Source of the DNA: an uncultured Oscillospiraceae bacterium
GTDB lineage: Bacteria > Bacillota > Clostridia > Oscillospirales > Oscillospiraceae
NCBI GenBank assembly: GCA_934591635.1
Contig: CAKTPI010000002.1
Coordinates: 146,777 to 210,776 of the forward strand
Length of the DNA: 64,000 bases
Direction: 5' to 3'
Below are positions 7,770 through 16,134 of the stretch, piece after piece. Every line of letters begins with the position of its first letter. Position 1 is the first letter of the stretch. Both the position numbers and the translations under genes were made by a program. The notes below the pieces were generated by a model. That model did no database searches. It was given only the letters and a program-made list of their open reading frames with translations, and had not been told where the DNA came from.

Positions 7770-9242
7770 TCAGAACAGGGAAGCGGCCAGGCGCTCCATG
7801 GTTCCCATCATGCTGCCGGCACACAGGCCCAGCAGCAGTGTCAGTGCGGCAAGGATCCAGATGGGACCAACCATGCCCCAGCCGCCCTCGTCATTGCGGG
7901 CCGGAATTGCGGCATCCTTGCCAGGGAAGAAGCCCTTTACGGTCACAGGCAGCAGATAACCGGCGGTGAGCAGCGCGGAAATCAGCAGAATCACCGGCAC
8001 CAGCCAGCTGTAAACCGCCATGCCGGAGTCCAGGGCGCCCAGCGCCAGATACCATTTGCTTACAAATCCGGAAGCAGGGGGAATGCCGATCAGGGCGAGG
8101 GAGGCAAAAGTAAAGCCCCACAGGGTCTTCGGCATGGCTTTGCCGATGCCGGTGAATTCGTCCACATTGGTTTTGCCGGTGTTATGGATGAAGGAGCCAG
8201 CTACCAGGAACAGGCAGACCTTGATGGTAGCGTGGAACAGCACATGCAGCAGCCCGCCCAGTGCCCCTTCCGGGGTCAGGAGAAACAGGCCGGTGAGTGC
8301 ATAGGAAATCTGACTGACGGAGGAGTAGGCCAGCCGCTTTTTGAATACCTTTTCCCGATAGGCCATCATGGAACCCATGAACACAGTGAGCAGAGCCAGC
8401 CCCAGCCAGGCCTGCTGCACCCAAGTGCCGATCAGGAAATCAGCACCAACAGTGAAATAAATCACCCGGATGATGGCCAGCACACCGGCCTTGGCAATGA
8501 TGCCGGAGAGTACGGCGGAGGCAGGAGCCGGGGCAACGGGGTGAGCCGTGGGCAGCCAGCCGTGGAGGGGATACATACCGGCCTTGGCACCGAAGCCTAC
8601 CACACCCAGGAACACGGCGATGCGTACCAGCGTTTCGTGCCCGGCTACCTTCTCCGGATTCAGGGTACCGCCGGAGACAAAGTTCAGGCTGTCGCAGTAG
8701 CGGTTCAGGAAGAAGATGCAGCCCAGCGCAAGGAAGGCGCCGGCGACGGAATAGAACAGATACTTGAGGGCCCCCCGCACGGCTTCTTCCGTGCGGTCGT
8801 GAAGCACCAGAGGCATGCTCAGCAGGGTAATCATCTCAAAGAACAGGTACATGGTGATCAAATTCCGAGAGAAGTCCATTCCCATCAGCGCGGCGAGGGA
8901 CAGCAGAAAATAGGAGAAAAACTTGTCGTCATTTTCTTCGTGATTTAGGTACTGGAAGGCGTAAATGCCCACCAGGAGGAACCCAAACGCGGCAATGGCC
9001 ATAAAGAGCTTGGCAACCGCGTCCACACCCAGTGTTACCTTCAGGCTGTCCGTCATGGCGAACAGCACACTCTCCCGTTCCGGGGAGAACAGGGTAATGG
9101 CAGCCAGCATGGCCTCCAGCCCCAAAACAATGACAGTGACCAGGTGCTTGTTCTGCTTGCCCTTCACCAGGGGCAGCAGGAGTCCCGCCAGGGCGGGAAG
9201 TAAAATCATCAGGAGCATCATTGGGTTAACCCACCTTTCCAA
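7770..9242 (-). CDS. Antiporter-like membrane subunit, MrpD/NuoM family (second large subunit)
   Basis: A 490-residue multi-pass protein of the proton-conducting membrane transporter family. It has the transmembrane-5 Glu (MYLFFEMITL, E136), the transmembrane-7 Lys (GFGAKAGMYPLHGWLP, K220) and the canonical loop AHPVAPAPASAVLSG. Its start overlaps the end of the preceding antiporter-like gene by 17 bases, so the two are probably translationally coupled. With the canonical residues intact it should be an active ion channel subunit. MrpD is the closest family label, but NuoM-like cannot be excluded. Confidence 0.88.
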   Translation of the reverse strand: MERWVNPMMLLMILLPALAGLLLPLVKGKQNKHLVTVIVLGLEAMLAAITLFSPERESVLFAMTDSLKVTLGVDAVAKLFMAIAAFGFLLVGIYAFQYLNHEENDDKFFSYFLLSLAALMGMDFSRNLITMYLFFEMITLLSMPLVLHDRTEEAVRGALKYLFYSVAGAFLALGCIFFLNRYCDSLNFVSGGTLNPEKVAGHETLVRIAVFLGVVGFGAKAGMYPLHGWLPTAHPVAPAPASAVLSGIIAKAGVLAIIRVIYFTVGADFLIGTWVQQAWLGLALLTVFMGSMMAYREKVFKKRLAYSSVSQISYALTGLFLLTPEGALGGLLHVLFHATIKVCLFLVAGSFIHNTGKTNVDEFTGIGKAMPKTLWGFTFASLALIGIPPASGFVSKWYLALGALDSGMAVYSWLVPVILLISALLTAGYLLPVTVKGFFPGKDAAIPARNDEGGWGMVGPIWILAALTLLLGLCAGSMMGTMERLAASLF

Positions 9243-10725
9243 ATAGTGTCAGTCCCTGACGCAGCAGGGCGAGCAGCGGGGAAGCGAAAATACCGGCAGC
9301 CAGATTCATTAGCGTAAAGCAGATGGCGGACAGGGCAAAGGGCGCTTGGGCCTTCCGCACAGTTGCACCGGCCATGGGAGTGCCGGGGGTATAGAGCCGG
9401 ATAATGGTTCGGGCAAAGTAGAAGGTATTGAGGATGGTGCTCAGGGCCAGAACCAGCAGCGTGGGCACCGTTCTGCTGGCAGTGGCCAGACCTGCATCGG
9501 CCAGCAGAAATTTAGACATGAAGCCCATGGTCAGCGGAATGCCGATCATGCTCAGGGCACCCAGGCTGAAGGCCACCCCCGCTACCGGAAAGCAGTAGCC
9601 GCTGCCCTGGAGATCCTTGAAGCGCTTGCTGCCACCGGCCGCATCACTCAGGCGTGAGGCGGAAAGGAAGAGCACGGGCTTGGTAATGGCGTGGGTGAGA
9701 ATGTGATACAGAGCACCGATTACGCCTGCCTCAGGGCTGATGCCGATGCCCAAATAGACATAGCCAATCTGGGCGGCAGAGGAATTGGCCAGCATCCGAA
9801 AAATGTCATTTTCCTGGATGGCGCCGATGGAGCCGAAGATCATGCCGCAGATACCGAAGACAAACAGTACGTTCTGCATGCCGCTGCGGTAGAACACATC
9901 CGCACCGAAGCCGCTGAAGATTACCTTCAGCAGAAAGAAAATGTATCCCTTGGAGACAAGGCCGGAAAGAATGCCGGAAGAGCAGGGAGTGGAATATCCG
10001 TAGGTATCCGGCATCCAGTAGTGGAAGGGGAACAGGCCGCTCTTGATGGCCAGGCCCACTGTAATCAGGCAGATGGAAGTACTCAGGGGAATGTGATATG
10101 CCCCGGTTTCCGCAAGTACGGCGATGGAATCGTGCAGGCTGGGCAGCAGCAGGTGCCCGGTGATGTTATAAAGAATGGTGACACCCAGCAGGAACAGACC
10201 GGAACCCACCAGGCTGAAAATCATGTACCGCACGGCAGCTAAGGTGGTGCGGCCCAACTGGCGGATCATCAGGATGCTGCAGGAAGCCAGCGTGCAGATT
10301 TCAATGAAGACATAGCCAGTGAAGATATCGTTGGTATAGCAGAGTACCAGCAGCGACGCCTGGATCAGATCGGTCATCACAAAATAGAACTGACTTTTGC
10401 TGGGCTCCAAATCCAGCTGAAGGCGGATTTTTCCACCCATCAGGCACAGCAGCATGACAAAGGAGAAGACGGCGGAGAAGAAGCTCTCCAGAATACCCAT
10501 CCGTATCTCATTGCCCCAGGGGTGGGGGAAGTGACCCATGATGTAGGTGACTGGCTCTCCCAGCTGCAGCACCATTCGCAGCACCAGGAGGGAACAGATG
10601 CAGCAGGCAGAGCACAGCACCATGGAAAGGTACCGGGCGGCCTTGCCGTTCAGCACCGAAGAAATGACGCTGCATGAAAGACAGGCAACAATGCAGAAAA
10701 GGGGAAGATTGGCAGCAAAGTTCAT
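9226..10725 (-). CDS. mnhD: Antiporter-like membrane subunit, MrpD/MnhD family (first large subunit)
   Basis: A 499-residue multi-pass ion-translocating subunit. The membrane Glu is in YVFIEICTL (E142) and the Lys in VGLAIKSGLFPFHYWMP (K228). The following loop reads YGYSTPCSSGILSG instead of HPAPAS. Its ATG overlaps the stop of the MnhC gene by four bases (ATGA). The position directly after mnhC is that of mnhD in standard Mrp operons, which supports the symbol, although three more paralogues follow. Confidence 0.85.
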   Translation of the reverse strand: MNFAANLPLFCIVACLSCSVISSVLNGKAARYLSMVLCSACCICSLLVLRMVLQLGEPVTYIMGHFPHPWGNEIRMGILESFFSAVFSFVMLLCLMGGKIRLQLDLEPSKSQFYFVMTDLIQASLLVLCYTNDIFTGYVFIEICTLASCSILMIRQLGRTTLAAVRYMIFSLVGSGLFLLGVTILYNITGHLLLPSLHDSIAVLAETGAYHIPLSTSICLITVGLAIKSGLFPFHYWMPDTYGYSTPCSSGILSGLVSKGYIFFLLKVIFSGFGADVFYRSGMQNVLFVFGICGMIFGSIGAIQENDIFRMLANSSAAQIGYVYLGIGISPEAGVIGALYHILTHAITKPVLFLSASRLSDAAGGSKRFKDLQGSGYCFPVAGVAFSLGALSMIGIPLTMGFMSKFLLADAGLATASRTVPTLLVLALSTILNTFYFARTIIRLYTPGTPMAGATVRKAQAPFALSAICFTLMNLAAGIFASPLLALLRQGLTLFGKVG

Positions 10726-11111
10726 TTGGCTTCGCCCTCCTTCTCTTCCTTCCGGGCAATCATGTAGATCTCATCCAGATCCAGGGTGTGATAACGCTGG
10801 TAGAGCCGGATGGTCAGGGCAAGCATCACTGCGGTTACGGATACGGAAACCACAATGCCGGTGAGCACCAGGCCGGCGGGCATGGGGTTGCCATACCGGC
10901 TGACGTCGGTGATTCCATCCACAATGATGGGGGCGGTGCGGCCCTTGATATAGCCCATGGAGGTCAGCAGCAGGCAGGAAGCGGTGTCCATGATATTCAG
11001 ACCCAGAATCTTCTTAAACAGATTGTGATGCAGCAGCAGCGTGGCAAAGCCCACCGCAAAGAGAATCACGGCAATGACGTTGATGCGGCTGTTCCAAAGC
11101 GTTTCCAGCAT
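10722..11111 (-). CDS. mnhC: Mrp/Mnh subunit C (NuoK-like)
   Basis: A 129-residue NuoK/MnhC-family protein with three transmembrane helices (NVIAVILFAVGFATLLLHH, then ILGLNIMDTASCLLLTSM with the conserved membrane acidic residue, then AGLVLTGIVVSVSVTAVMLAL). The start MLETLWNS shares one base with the TGA stop of the MnhB-like gene (TGATG). The C-terminal tail is charged and cytosolic. It forms the link between the small subunits and the large antiporter-like subunits in Mrp and complex I. Confidence 0.88.
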   Translation of the reverse strand: MLETLWNSRINVIAVILFAVGFATLLLHHNLFKKILGLNIMDTASCLLLTSMGYIKGRTAPIIVDGITDVSRYGNPMPAGLVLTGIVVSVSVTAVMLALTIRLYQRYHTLDLDEIYMIARKEEKEGEAK

Positions 11112-12013
11112 CAGATTTTCCCCCTTTGAAAAATGGAATAGAAGCCATACATGGTGCAGGCGACCACGATGCCGACAGCCACATTCAGGGGCATGATCAG
11201 CCCGGCAGAGAAGATGCGACCGGGGATCCCGGTACGAAAGATGGTCTCCAGGTGGTTGGCACCGCAGAAGAAGGAGTAGCATTTTGCAAAGCTGTAGAAG
11301 CACAGGGCACACAGAACCACAATGCGGAAAATCTTGATGTTCAGAATCTTGTCCAGCGGCTCAAAGCCAAAAGCAATGGCATAGAGAATCAATCCGCCGC
11401 CAATGACGGATCCGCCTGCAAAACCACCGCCGGGGCCCAGGTGACCGTTGAAGATCACATAGATACCGTATACGATGACCAGCGGGACAATGATCCGCGC
11501 TGTGCTCCGCAGCAGTGGATCGGCCTGCATGATCTTTTTCTCCTGTTCTGTCTCATCCGTCCCGGCCAGGCTCAGCAGCAGGATAAACACGGCGGTGGTG
11601 GCGGTGTACAGCACGTGGGATTCGCCCAGCGTATCGAAAGCGCGGTAGTCCAGGATTACACCGGCGACCACATTCACAGCCCCCGTTTCCTCCATGCCCT
11701 TTTCTACATACCGTTCCATCACCTCGTTGTGGGCGGGGGAGTCGGCAGAGCCAAAGGCGGGCAGCTGCTCCACGGTCAGCAGCAGAAAGCTGATGACGAT
11801 GCAGCAGAGAATTACAGCAATATAAGGATAAGTTTTGCGGAAGCTCCGGATTTCGCCTGCCTCCAGTCGGTTCACCGGTTCCAGCTTCCAGGGGTGATCC
11901 CGGTTTTCCATGTTGATGCTGGGGCCTGGCCCCCGGTCGGCGATGACGGCGGTAAAATCAAATTCCCCGGCGTCCCAGGTCTTCAGCCATTCCTTGAATT
12001 TACTCTTTTTCAT
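11111..12013 (-). CDS. mnhB: MbhE-MnhB-like fused subunit of Mrp-type complex
   Basis: A 300-residue membrane protein joining two modules. An N-terminal cytosolic stretch of about 65 residues leads into a helix (PYIAVILCCIVISFLLLTV) and the MbhE/MrpA C-terminal signature VNVVAGVILDYRAFDTLGE. The second half is an MnhB domain with four helices and the hallmark GHLGPGGGFAGG. In classical Mrp operons the first part is the tail of MrpA; here it is fused to MnhB instead. The gene overlaps the upstream DUF4040 gene by 14 bases. The hydrophilic N-terminal extension has no recognised motif. Confidence 0.85.
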   Translation of the reverse strand: MKKSKFKEWLKTWDAGEFDFTAVIADRGPGPSINMENRDHPWKLEPVNRLEAGEIRSFRKTYPYIAVILCCIVISFLLLTVEQLPAFGSADSPAHNEVMERYVEKGMEETGAVNVVAGVILDYRAFDTLGESHVLYTATTAVFILLLSLAGTDETEQEKKIMQADPLLRSTARIIVPLVIVYGIYVIFNGHLGPGGGFAGGSVIGGGLILYAIAFGFEPLDKILNIKIFRIVVLCALCFYSFAKCYSFFCGANHLETIFRTGIPGRIFSAGLIMPLNVAVGIVVACTMYGFYSIFQRGKI

Positions 12014-12260
12014 CTTGCACCTTCTTCCGGATGGAACGAATCTTTTTCAGCGTCAGAAACAGCAGCACGCTGGATACGCCCGCGCCTACGGCTGCCTCAG
12101 TGATGGCCAGGTCCGGGGCTTCCAGCAGCGCCCAGATGATGGACATGATGACGCTGTAGGCCATGTAAATGACCAGGGAAACCAATAAGTTCTTGGAAAC
12201 ACAGGTGGCAATGCCGCATACCAGCAGCAGCCCCAGAAGCATCAGCTCAACGGCGTCCAT
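12000..12260 (-). CDS. DUF4040/MbhD-like subunit of Mrp-type complex
   Basis: An 86-residue protein with three transmembrane helices, matching the DUF4040 segment (MbhD) that forms part of MrpA in classical Mrp antiporters. Diagnostic text is EAPDLAITEAAVGAGVSSVLLFL. I preferred the ATG at 12260 because AGGAGG lies about nine bases before it, whereas the ATG at 12269 almost touches that site. It overlaps the MnhG stop by 14 bases and its own 3' end overlaps the next gene. Confidence 0.83.
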   Translation of the reverse strand: MDAVELMLLGLLLVCGIATCVSKNLLVSLVIYMAYSVIMSIIWALLEAPDLAITEAAVGAGVSSVLLFLTLKKIRSIRKKVQDEKE

Positions 12261-12585
12261 CGGTATCATCCTCCTTCTGAATGTGCGCGTCTACGGAATC
12301 ATCGGTGGCGATTTCCATCCGTCCCACCAGATGGGAGGCAATGGGGCTGCCCACCCATAGGATTACCAGTGCAGCAAACAGCTTTGGGATATACTCCAGA
12401 GAACCGGTGGCAACCATGAGTCCTCCGCAGATGGCGGCCATGGAGACGGTGTCAATAATCGCCGCGCAGTGCATGCGGTTCATGACAAACCGAAACCGGA
12501 ATACGCCCAGAATGCTGACCGCAGCTGCGGCCACGCCGCAAATCAGCAGAATAGCGGCAATAATATAGCGAATGGTCTCAGACAT
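12247..12585 (-). CDS. mnhG: Mrp/Mnh subunit G
   Basis: A 112-residue MnhG/PhaG-family protein with three transmembrane segments, starting MSETIRYI after a GGGAGGAATT ribosome site. The family core LGVFRFRFVMNRMHCAAIIDT is clear, followed by a last helix ending WVGSPIASHLVGR and a charged tail. The gene overlaps the mnhF stop by eight bases. MnhG is a small subunit needed for assembly of the Mrp complex in other bacteria; it has no known catalytic residues. Confidence 0.9.
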   Translation of the reverse strand: MSETIRYIIAAILLICGVAAAAVSILGVFRFRFVMNRMHCAAIIDTVSMAAICGGLMVATGSLEYIPKLFAALVILWVGSPIASHLVGRMEIATDDSVDAHIQKEDDTDGRR

Positions 12586-12874
12586 CTTCGAATTCCTCCC
12601 CCTTTTCGTGGGATACGATGTTGATTTTTGCCAGCACGACCACGGCAAGAAAGCTGATCATACAGTAGATGAGGCATACGTCCAGCAGCCAGCTCTCCTT
12701 GAGGTAGACGGCCAGCACCGCAATGATGGCGGTGGTCAGGGAACCGGTCATGTTGATGCCCAGAATGCGGTCCGCCATGCGCGGCCCCCGGATGGCCCGC
12801 AGCAGGGAGAAAAACAGCCCAGCCGTCAGGCAGATCATCACGCCGACCAGCAGATAATCAAACCAGTTTTCCAT
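12578..12874 (-). CDS. mnhF: Mrp/Mnh subunit F
   Basis: A 98-residue MnhF/PhaF-family protein with three transmembrane helices and the family core LLRAIRGPRMADRILGINM. It begins two bases after the mnhE stop and runs into mnhG. The order E-F-G with this spacing is the standard Mrp arrangement. Confidence 0.9.
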   Translation of the reverse strand: MENWFDYLLVGVMICLTAGLFFSLLRAIRGPRMADRILGINMTGSLTTAIIAVLAVYLKESWLLDVCLIYCMISFLAVVVLAKINIVSHEKGEEFEDV

Positions 12875-12876
12875 TT

Positions 12877-13335
12877 TCAGTCCTCCAATTTCCGAATCCA
12901 GCGCTGAAAGGTGGCGTTTTCTGAGGTGTCCAGCATGGATTTATCCAAGCAGTGGACGGTAAAACGGTCCCCCTCCACCTGTACGGTGATGGTGCCCGGG
13001 GTCAACGTAATGGAGTTTGCCAGCAGAAAGCGGCCAAAGTCCGTCTTGAGTCCGGCATCAAAGGTGACCAGGGTGGGGGTGACCACATAGCGGCGCAGCA
13101 GGATATCCCGGGCAACCACCAGCCCGGCCTTGATGATCTCCAAGAAGAGAATGGGAACATAGGCCAGGAAGACCGGTGCCTTCTGAATCAGGCGCAGCTC
13201 CTTTTTGGGGGTGTAGCCAAACAGTCGGTACTCCAGTACCGCCATGGCTGCCACAATGGCAAGCCCCAGCAGCACGATTTCGGAAGTGACCTTTCCGTTG
13301 AGCAGCAGCCAGAAGAGAAAAAGAATGATGTACAC
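12877..13335 (-). CDS. mnhE: Mrp/Mnh subunit E
   Basis: A 152-residue MnhE-family protein: two N-terminal hydrophobic helices (YIILFLFWLLLNGKV, ILLGLAIVAAMAVLEYRLFG), a middle membrane helix, then the conserved cytosolic domain with GRFLLANSITLTPGTITVQVEGDRFTVHCL. It is the first gene of the ten-gene operon; an AGGAGGAATT ribosome site precedes it. The upstream 290-base gap has no strong consensus promoter on this strand, only a TAAGAT-like -10. Confidence 0.9.
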   Translation of the reverse strand: MYIILFLFWLLLNGKVTSEIVLLGLAIVAAMAVLEYRLFGYTPKKELRLIQKAPVFLAYVPILFLEIIKAGLVVARDILLRRYVVTPTLVTFDAGLKTDFGRFLLANSITLTPGTITVQVEGDRFTVHCLDKSMLDTSENATFQRWIRKLED

Positions 13336-13557
13336 AATAATTCCTCCTGATTGTTGATTTCTTGACAGCCTATCTTAACATAAGTTCACAGAAATTTCAT
13401 CAGCTATTTCGCAAAAAAGTGAACAAAAATATGGTACTAATTGGGATTCCCTATGATAAAACCGCATGAAACAGCAAAGAAATACCGATATTCTTTTTGC
13501 TGCAACAGGAAAAGTGCCCTCAGAGGCGGTGCCTGCCGGAAAATACCGCATTCCCAG

Positions 13558-13586
13558 TTGATTTTCAGCGGTAAATTGAATATAAT
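13558..13586 (+). promoter_or_regulatory. Promoter of the patatin-like gene
   Basis: TTGATT at 13558-13563, 17 bases, TATAAT at 13581-13586. The gene starts 44 bases after the -10. Confidence 0.7.
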
Positions 13587-13629
13587 CTAACCATCGATAC
13601 CGATGGACAAAAGAAAGGAGTGTACCCTC

Positions 13630-14667
13630 ATGAAAGAAGAAATCGGAAAGCTGACGGAGCAGGTGGTGCGCGGCGGTCAGGCGGTGCTCAGCGGGCTGAA
13701 ATCGGAGACGGATAAGCTCATTGACGAAGCCGTTGCCCTGATGGATGACAAGAAAAAGAAGACCTGGTCGGGCTATGACAGCATTCACCTGGCAGAGGCC
13801 CCTAAAAATATTGTGCCTGGCTGTATTGTTTTGGAGGGCGGCTCCTTCCGGGGCTGCTATACTTCCGGTGTGTTGGACGTGCTCATGGAAAACGGCGTGA
13901 ATCTGCAAACCACCATCGGAACCTCCGCTGGGGCATTGAACGGATATAATTATGTGGCGGGGGAGATTGGCCGGGCAGCCAAAATCAACCTGGGTTACCG
14001 TCATGACCGGCGCTACATCGGTGCCACCAGCCTGGCAAGAAACCGGGGCGTTGTGGGTTTCGATTTCCTGCTGAATGAAATCGAGGAGGAAATGCCCTTC
14101 AACCGGGAACGCTATGAGGATCCCGCCCGTCGTTTCCTAGTGACAGTGACCAATTGCGAAACCGGCGAGTGCATTTACTGTGAAAAGGGCGTGACACCGG
14201 ATTTTCAAAAGGCGGTGCAGGCCAGCGCCTCCATGCCCTTTGCCGCCGACATGGTGGAGGTCAACGGCATTCCTTGTCTGGATGGCGGCTGCGCCGTGAA
14301 AATCCCGTATCACTGGGCTATGGAAAACGGCTTTGAGAAGATTCTTGTCATCCGCACCCGGCCCCAGCTCTTCCGCCGTCCGCCGGAGGGTAAGCGCTTT
14401 ATGGAGCTGTCCGATCGGCTGTACCGCAGCTACCCTAAGCTTGCCGAGCGGCTCAAGACCCAGGCCGTCCAGTATAACACCGCCTGCGACGAACTGGAAA
14501 AAATGCAGAACGAGGGGCGCCTGATGATGCTCTGCCCCTCCGGCTCCATCAGCATTTCTACGTTGGAGGGCGATATGGAGCGCCTGGGCGCTCTTTATCT
14601 TTTGGGCCGCTGTGATGCCACCATCGCCTTGCCAAAAATCAAACAATACCTGGGTATGGAAGTATAA
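13630..14667 (+). CDS. Patatin-like phospholipase
   Basis: A 345-residue patatin-family serine lipase/acylhydrolase. The oxyanion loop is GGSFRG, the nucleophile elbow is GTSAGA (GxSxG) and the catalytic Asp lies in DGG (LDGGCAVKIP), giving the Ser-Asp dyad. No signal peptide is seen, so it is probably cytosolic and may hydrolyse membrane lipids from inside. The start MKEEIGKL follows AAAGGAG at a good distance. The C-terminal region resembles that of YjjU-type patatins. The gene stands alone between its own promoter and terminator, divergent from the Mrp-like operon. Confidence 0.9.
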   Translation: MKEEIGKLTEQVVRGGQAVLSGLKSETDKLIDEAVALMDDKKKKTWSGYDSIHLAEAPKNIVPGCIVLEGGSFRGCYTSGVLDVLMENGVNLQTTIGTSAGALNGYNYVAGEIGRAAKINLGYRHDRRYIGATSLARNRGVVGFDFLLNEIEEEMPFNRERYEDPARRFLVTVTNCETGECIYCEKGVTPDFQKAVQASASMPFAADMVEVNGIPCLDGGCAVKIPYHWAMENGFEKILVIRTRPQLFRRPPEGKRFMELSDRLYRSYPKLAERLKTQAVQYNTACDELEKMQNEGRLMMLCPSGSISISTLEGDMERLGALYLLGRCDATIALPKIKQYLGMEV

Positions 14668-14675
14668 AAAGCATA

Positions 14676-14711
14676 GGACGCATTCCGCTGCATGGGAATG
14701 CGTCCTTTTTT
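14676..14711 (+). terminator. Terminator of the patatin-like gene
   Basis: A perfect 11-base-pair stem GGACGCATTCC / GGAATGCGTCC with an 8-base loop, followed by six T. Confidence 0.9.
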
Positions 14712-14754
14712 GCAAAAATCCTGTCCACTCCGTTTCCTTTCCGTATTATGTGGG

Positions 14755-14769
14755 TGTAAGGTCCTTACA
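14755..14769. promoter_or_regulatory. Perfect 7-1-7 palindrome upstream of the sigma-factor gene
   Basis: TGTAAGG-T-CCTTACA, a perfect inverted repeat ending four bases before the AAAGGAG ribosome site of the sigma-factor gene. It could be an operator or a small hairpin that affects translation. No regulator is assigned. Confidence 0.5.
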
Positions 14770-14787
14770 GACAAAGGAGTGAATCAT

Positions 14788-15348
14788 TTGGAAGATACGC
14801 AGATTGTCGCACTGTTCTTTTCCAGATCGGAGGAGGCAATCGCGGCGGTTTCCGACAAGTATGGGGGATATGTACATACCATTGTTCACAATATTCTCCC
14901 AAGCACGGAGGACGCAGAAGAGGTAATCAATGATGTGTACCTGGCGGCCTGGAATACCATTCCACCGAAGCGGCCGGAAATGCTCAAGTACTACCTGTCC
15001 CGCATTGCGCGGAATTTGTGCTTCAAGCGGGTAGAGTATCTGACGGCCCAGAAGCGAAGCGGAAATGCGGAGGTGCTGCTGTCGGAGCTGGAGGAGTGTA
15101 TTCCGGATGGCAGCAAGGGAATGGAACAGCAGCTGCAGGATAAAGAGCTGACGCAGCTGCTGAACCGATTCCTCGGCAGCCTGAGCGGGGAAGACCGCAA
15201 GCTGTTCCTGTCCCGGTATTATTACGCCATGACAGCCCCACAGCTTGCAAGGAAATATGGCATTTCCCCGCGCCAGGTAAAATACCGTCTGGAAAAGCTG
15301 CGGCGGGCGCTGAAGGAAATACTGGAAAAGGAGGGCATATACAGATGA
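14788..15348 (+). CDS. RNA polymerase sigma factor, ECF-like sigma-70 family
   Basis: A 186-residue alternative sigma factor with region 2 (EEAIAAVSDKYGGYVHTIVHNIL through DAEEVINDVYLAAWNTIPP) and region 4 (FLGSLSGEDRKLFLSRYYYAMTAPQLARKYGISPRQVKYRLEKLRRAL, a helix-turn-helix for -35 binding); region 3 is absent. I place the start at the TTG at 14788, eight bases after AAAGGAG; earlier in-frame codons overlap the upstream terminator. Its stop overlaps the ATG of the next gene by four bases. The following membrane protein is probably its cognate regulator, a common sigma/anti-sigma layout in Clostridia. Signal and regulon unknown. Confidence 0.85.
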   Translation: MEDTQIVALFFSRSEEAIAAVSDKYGGYVHTIVHNILPSTEDAEEVINDVYLAAWNTIPPKRPEMLKYYLSRIARNLCFKRVEYLTAQKRSGNAEVLLSELEECIPDGSKGMEQQLQDKELTQLLNRFLGSLSGEDRKLFLSRYYYAMTAPQLARKYGISPRQVKYRLEKLRRALKEILEKEGIYR

Positions 15349-16085
15349 ATGTCAAAGACTTGAACAACGCCCTGAATGGCATTGAAGATGCGTATCTCCA
15401 GGAGGTTGACACACCGGATAAGGAGATTGTAACAATGAATGTGAAAAAAAGAACCCTTCGGATTTTGATTGCAGCAGCCCTGATCTGCTTGCTTTCTGCC
15501 AGTGCTTACGCGGCGGAACAGCTGCGGGTCACGTCTTTGCTGTCCGGAAAGTCGGTAAGCTCTGAGAACTATTCGGATGTCCGGACTGCGGAGAAACGAA
15601 CCGGTCTCAAGGCCAATGTTCCCGAACAGTTCCAAAACGGCTTTTATTTTCAAAAGGTGGAAACAGAAGAGGCCGTTGGGGCGGACGAAAATGGCGGCCA
15701 GGTGCTGACCTATTGGGAACTGAAGGTGCACTACGCAAACGACCGGGGGCAGAGCGTTTCGTTCGTTGTCCAGGAAAATCTGGAGGAACTGCCACGGTCA
15801 GAGCAGGTTCCCACCGAGCAGAGGATCATCGGCGGCCTGGAGGTCACCTACTGTGTGGATCACTACAAGCTGGTGCCGGAGAACTACCAGCTGTCCGAAG
15901 AGGAGGAACAGTGGGCCCGGCAGCCGGGGAACTTCATCTCCTACGGCTCTGATACAGTGGTGGAAACCAGCTTTGCAAACCTGAGCTGGGAGACTGAGGA
16001 CGGGACCTATGCCCTCCTGGACTGGAGGGCTGCCCTGGATGCAGATACCCTGTTCGCCATGGCAGAGGAGATCATTACAAAGTAA
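15345..16085 (+). CDS. Membrane-anchored DUF4367-like protein, probable anti-sigma partner
   Basis: A 246-residue protein: a short cytosolic N-terminus of about 35 residues (MNVKDLNNALNGIEDAYL), one transmembrane helix (LRILIAAALICLLSASAYA) and an extracellular domain with features of DUF4367 (the C-terminal pattern GTYALLDWRAALDADTLFAMAEEII). Its ATG overlaps the sigma-factor stop (ATGA), so the two proteins are coupled. The layout is that of anti-sigma factors that hold the sigma factor at the membrane, but no zinc HxxxCxxC motif is present, so anti-sigma activity is inferred from position only. A related secreted protein lies at 55896. Confidence 0.7.
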   Translation: MNVKDLNNALNGIEDAYLQEVDTPDKEIVTMNVKKRTLRILIAAALICLLSASAYAAEQLRVTSLLSGKSVSSENYSDVRTAEKRTGLKANVPEQFQNGFYFQKVETEEAVGADENGGQVLTYWELKVHYANDRGQSVSFVVQENLEELPRSEQVPTEQRIIGGLEVTYCVDHYKLVPENYQLSEEEEQWARQPGNFISYGSDTVVETSFANLSWETEDGTYALLDWRAALDADTLFAMAEEIITK

Positions 16086-16094
16086 CAGCACAGC

Positions 16095-16126
16095 AAAAAA
16101 GCTGCCGGAAGACCGGCAGCTTTTTT
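16095..16126. terminator. Bidirectional terminator
   Basis: AAAAAAGCTGCCGG and CCGGCAGCTTTTTT form a 14-base-pair stem with a four-base loop. It serves both the sigma operon (+) and the convergent sialic-acid operon (-). Confidence 0.9.
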
Positions 16127-16134
16127 GAGGTTAA

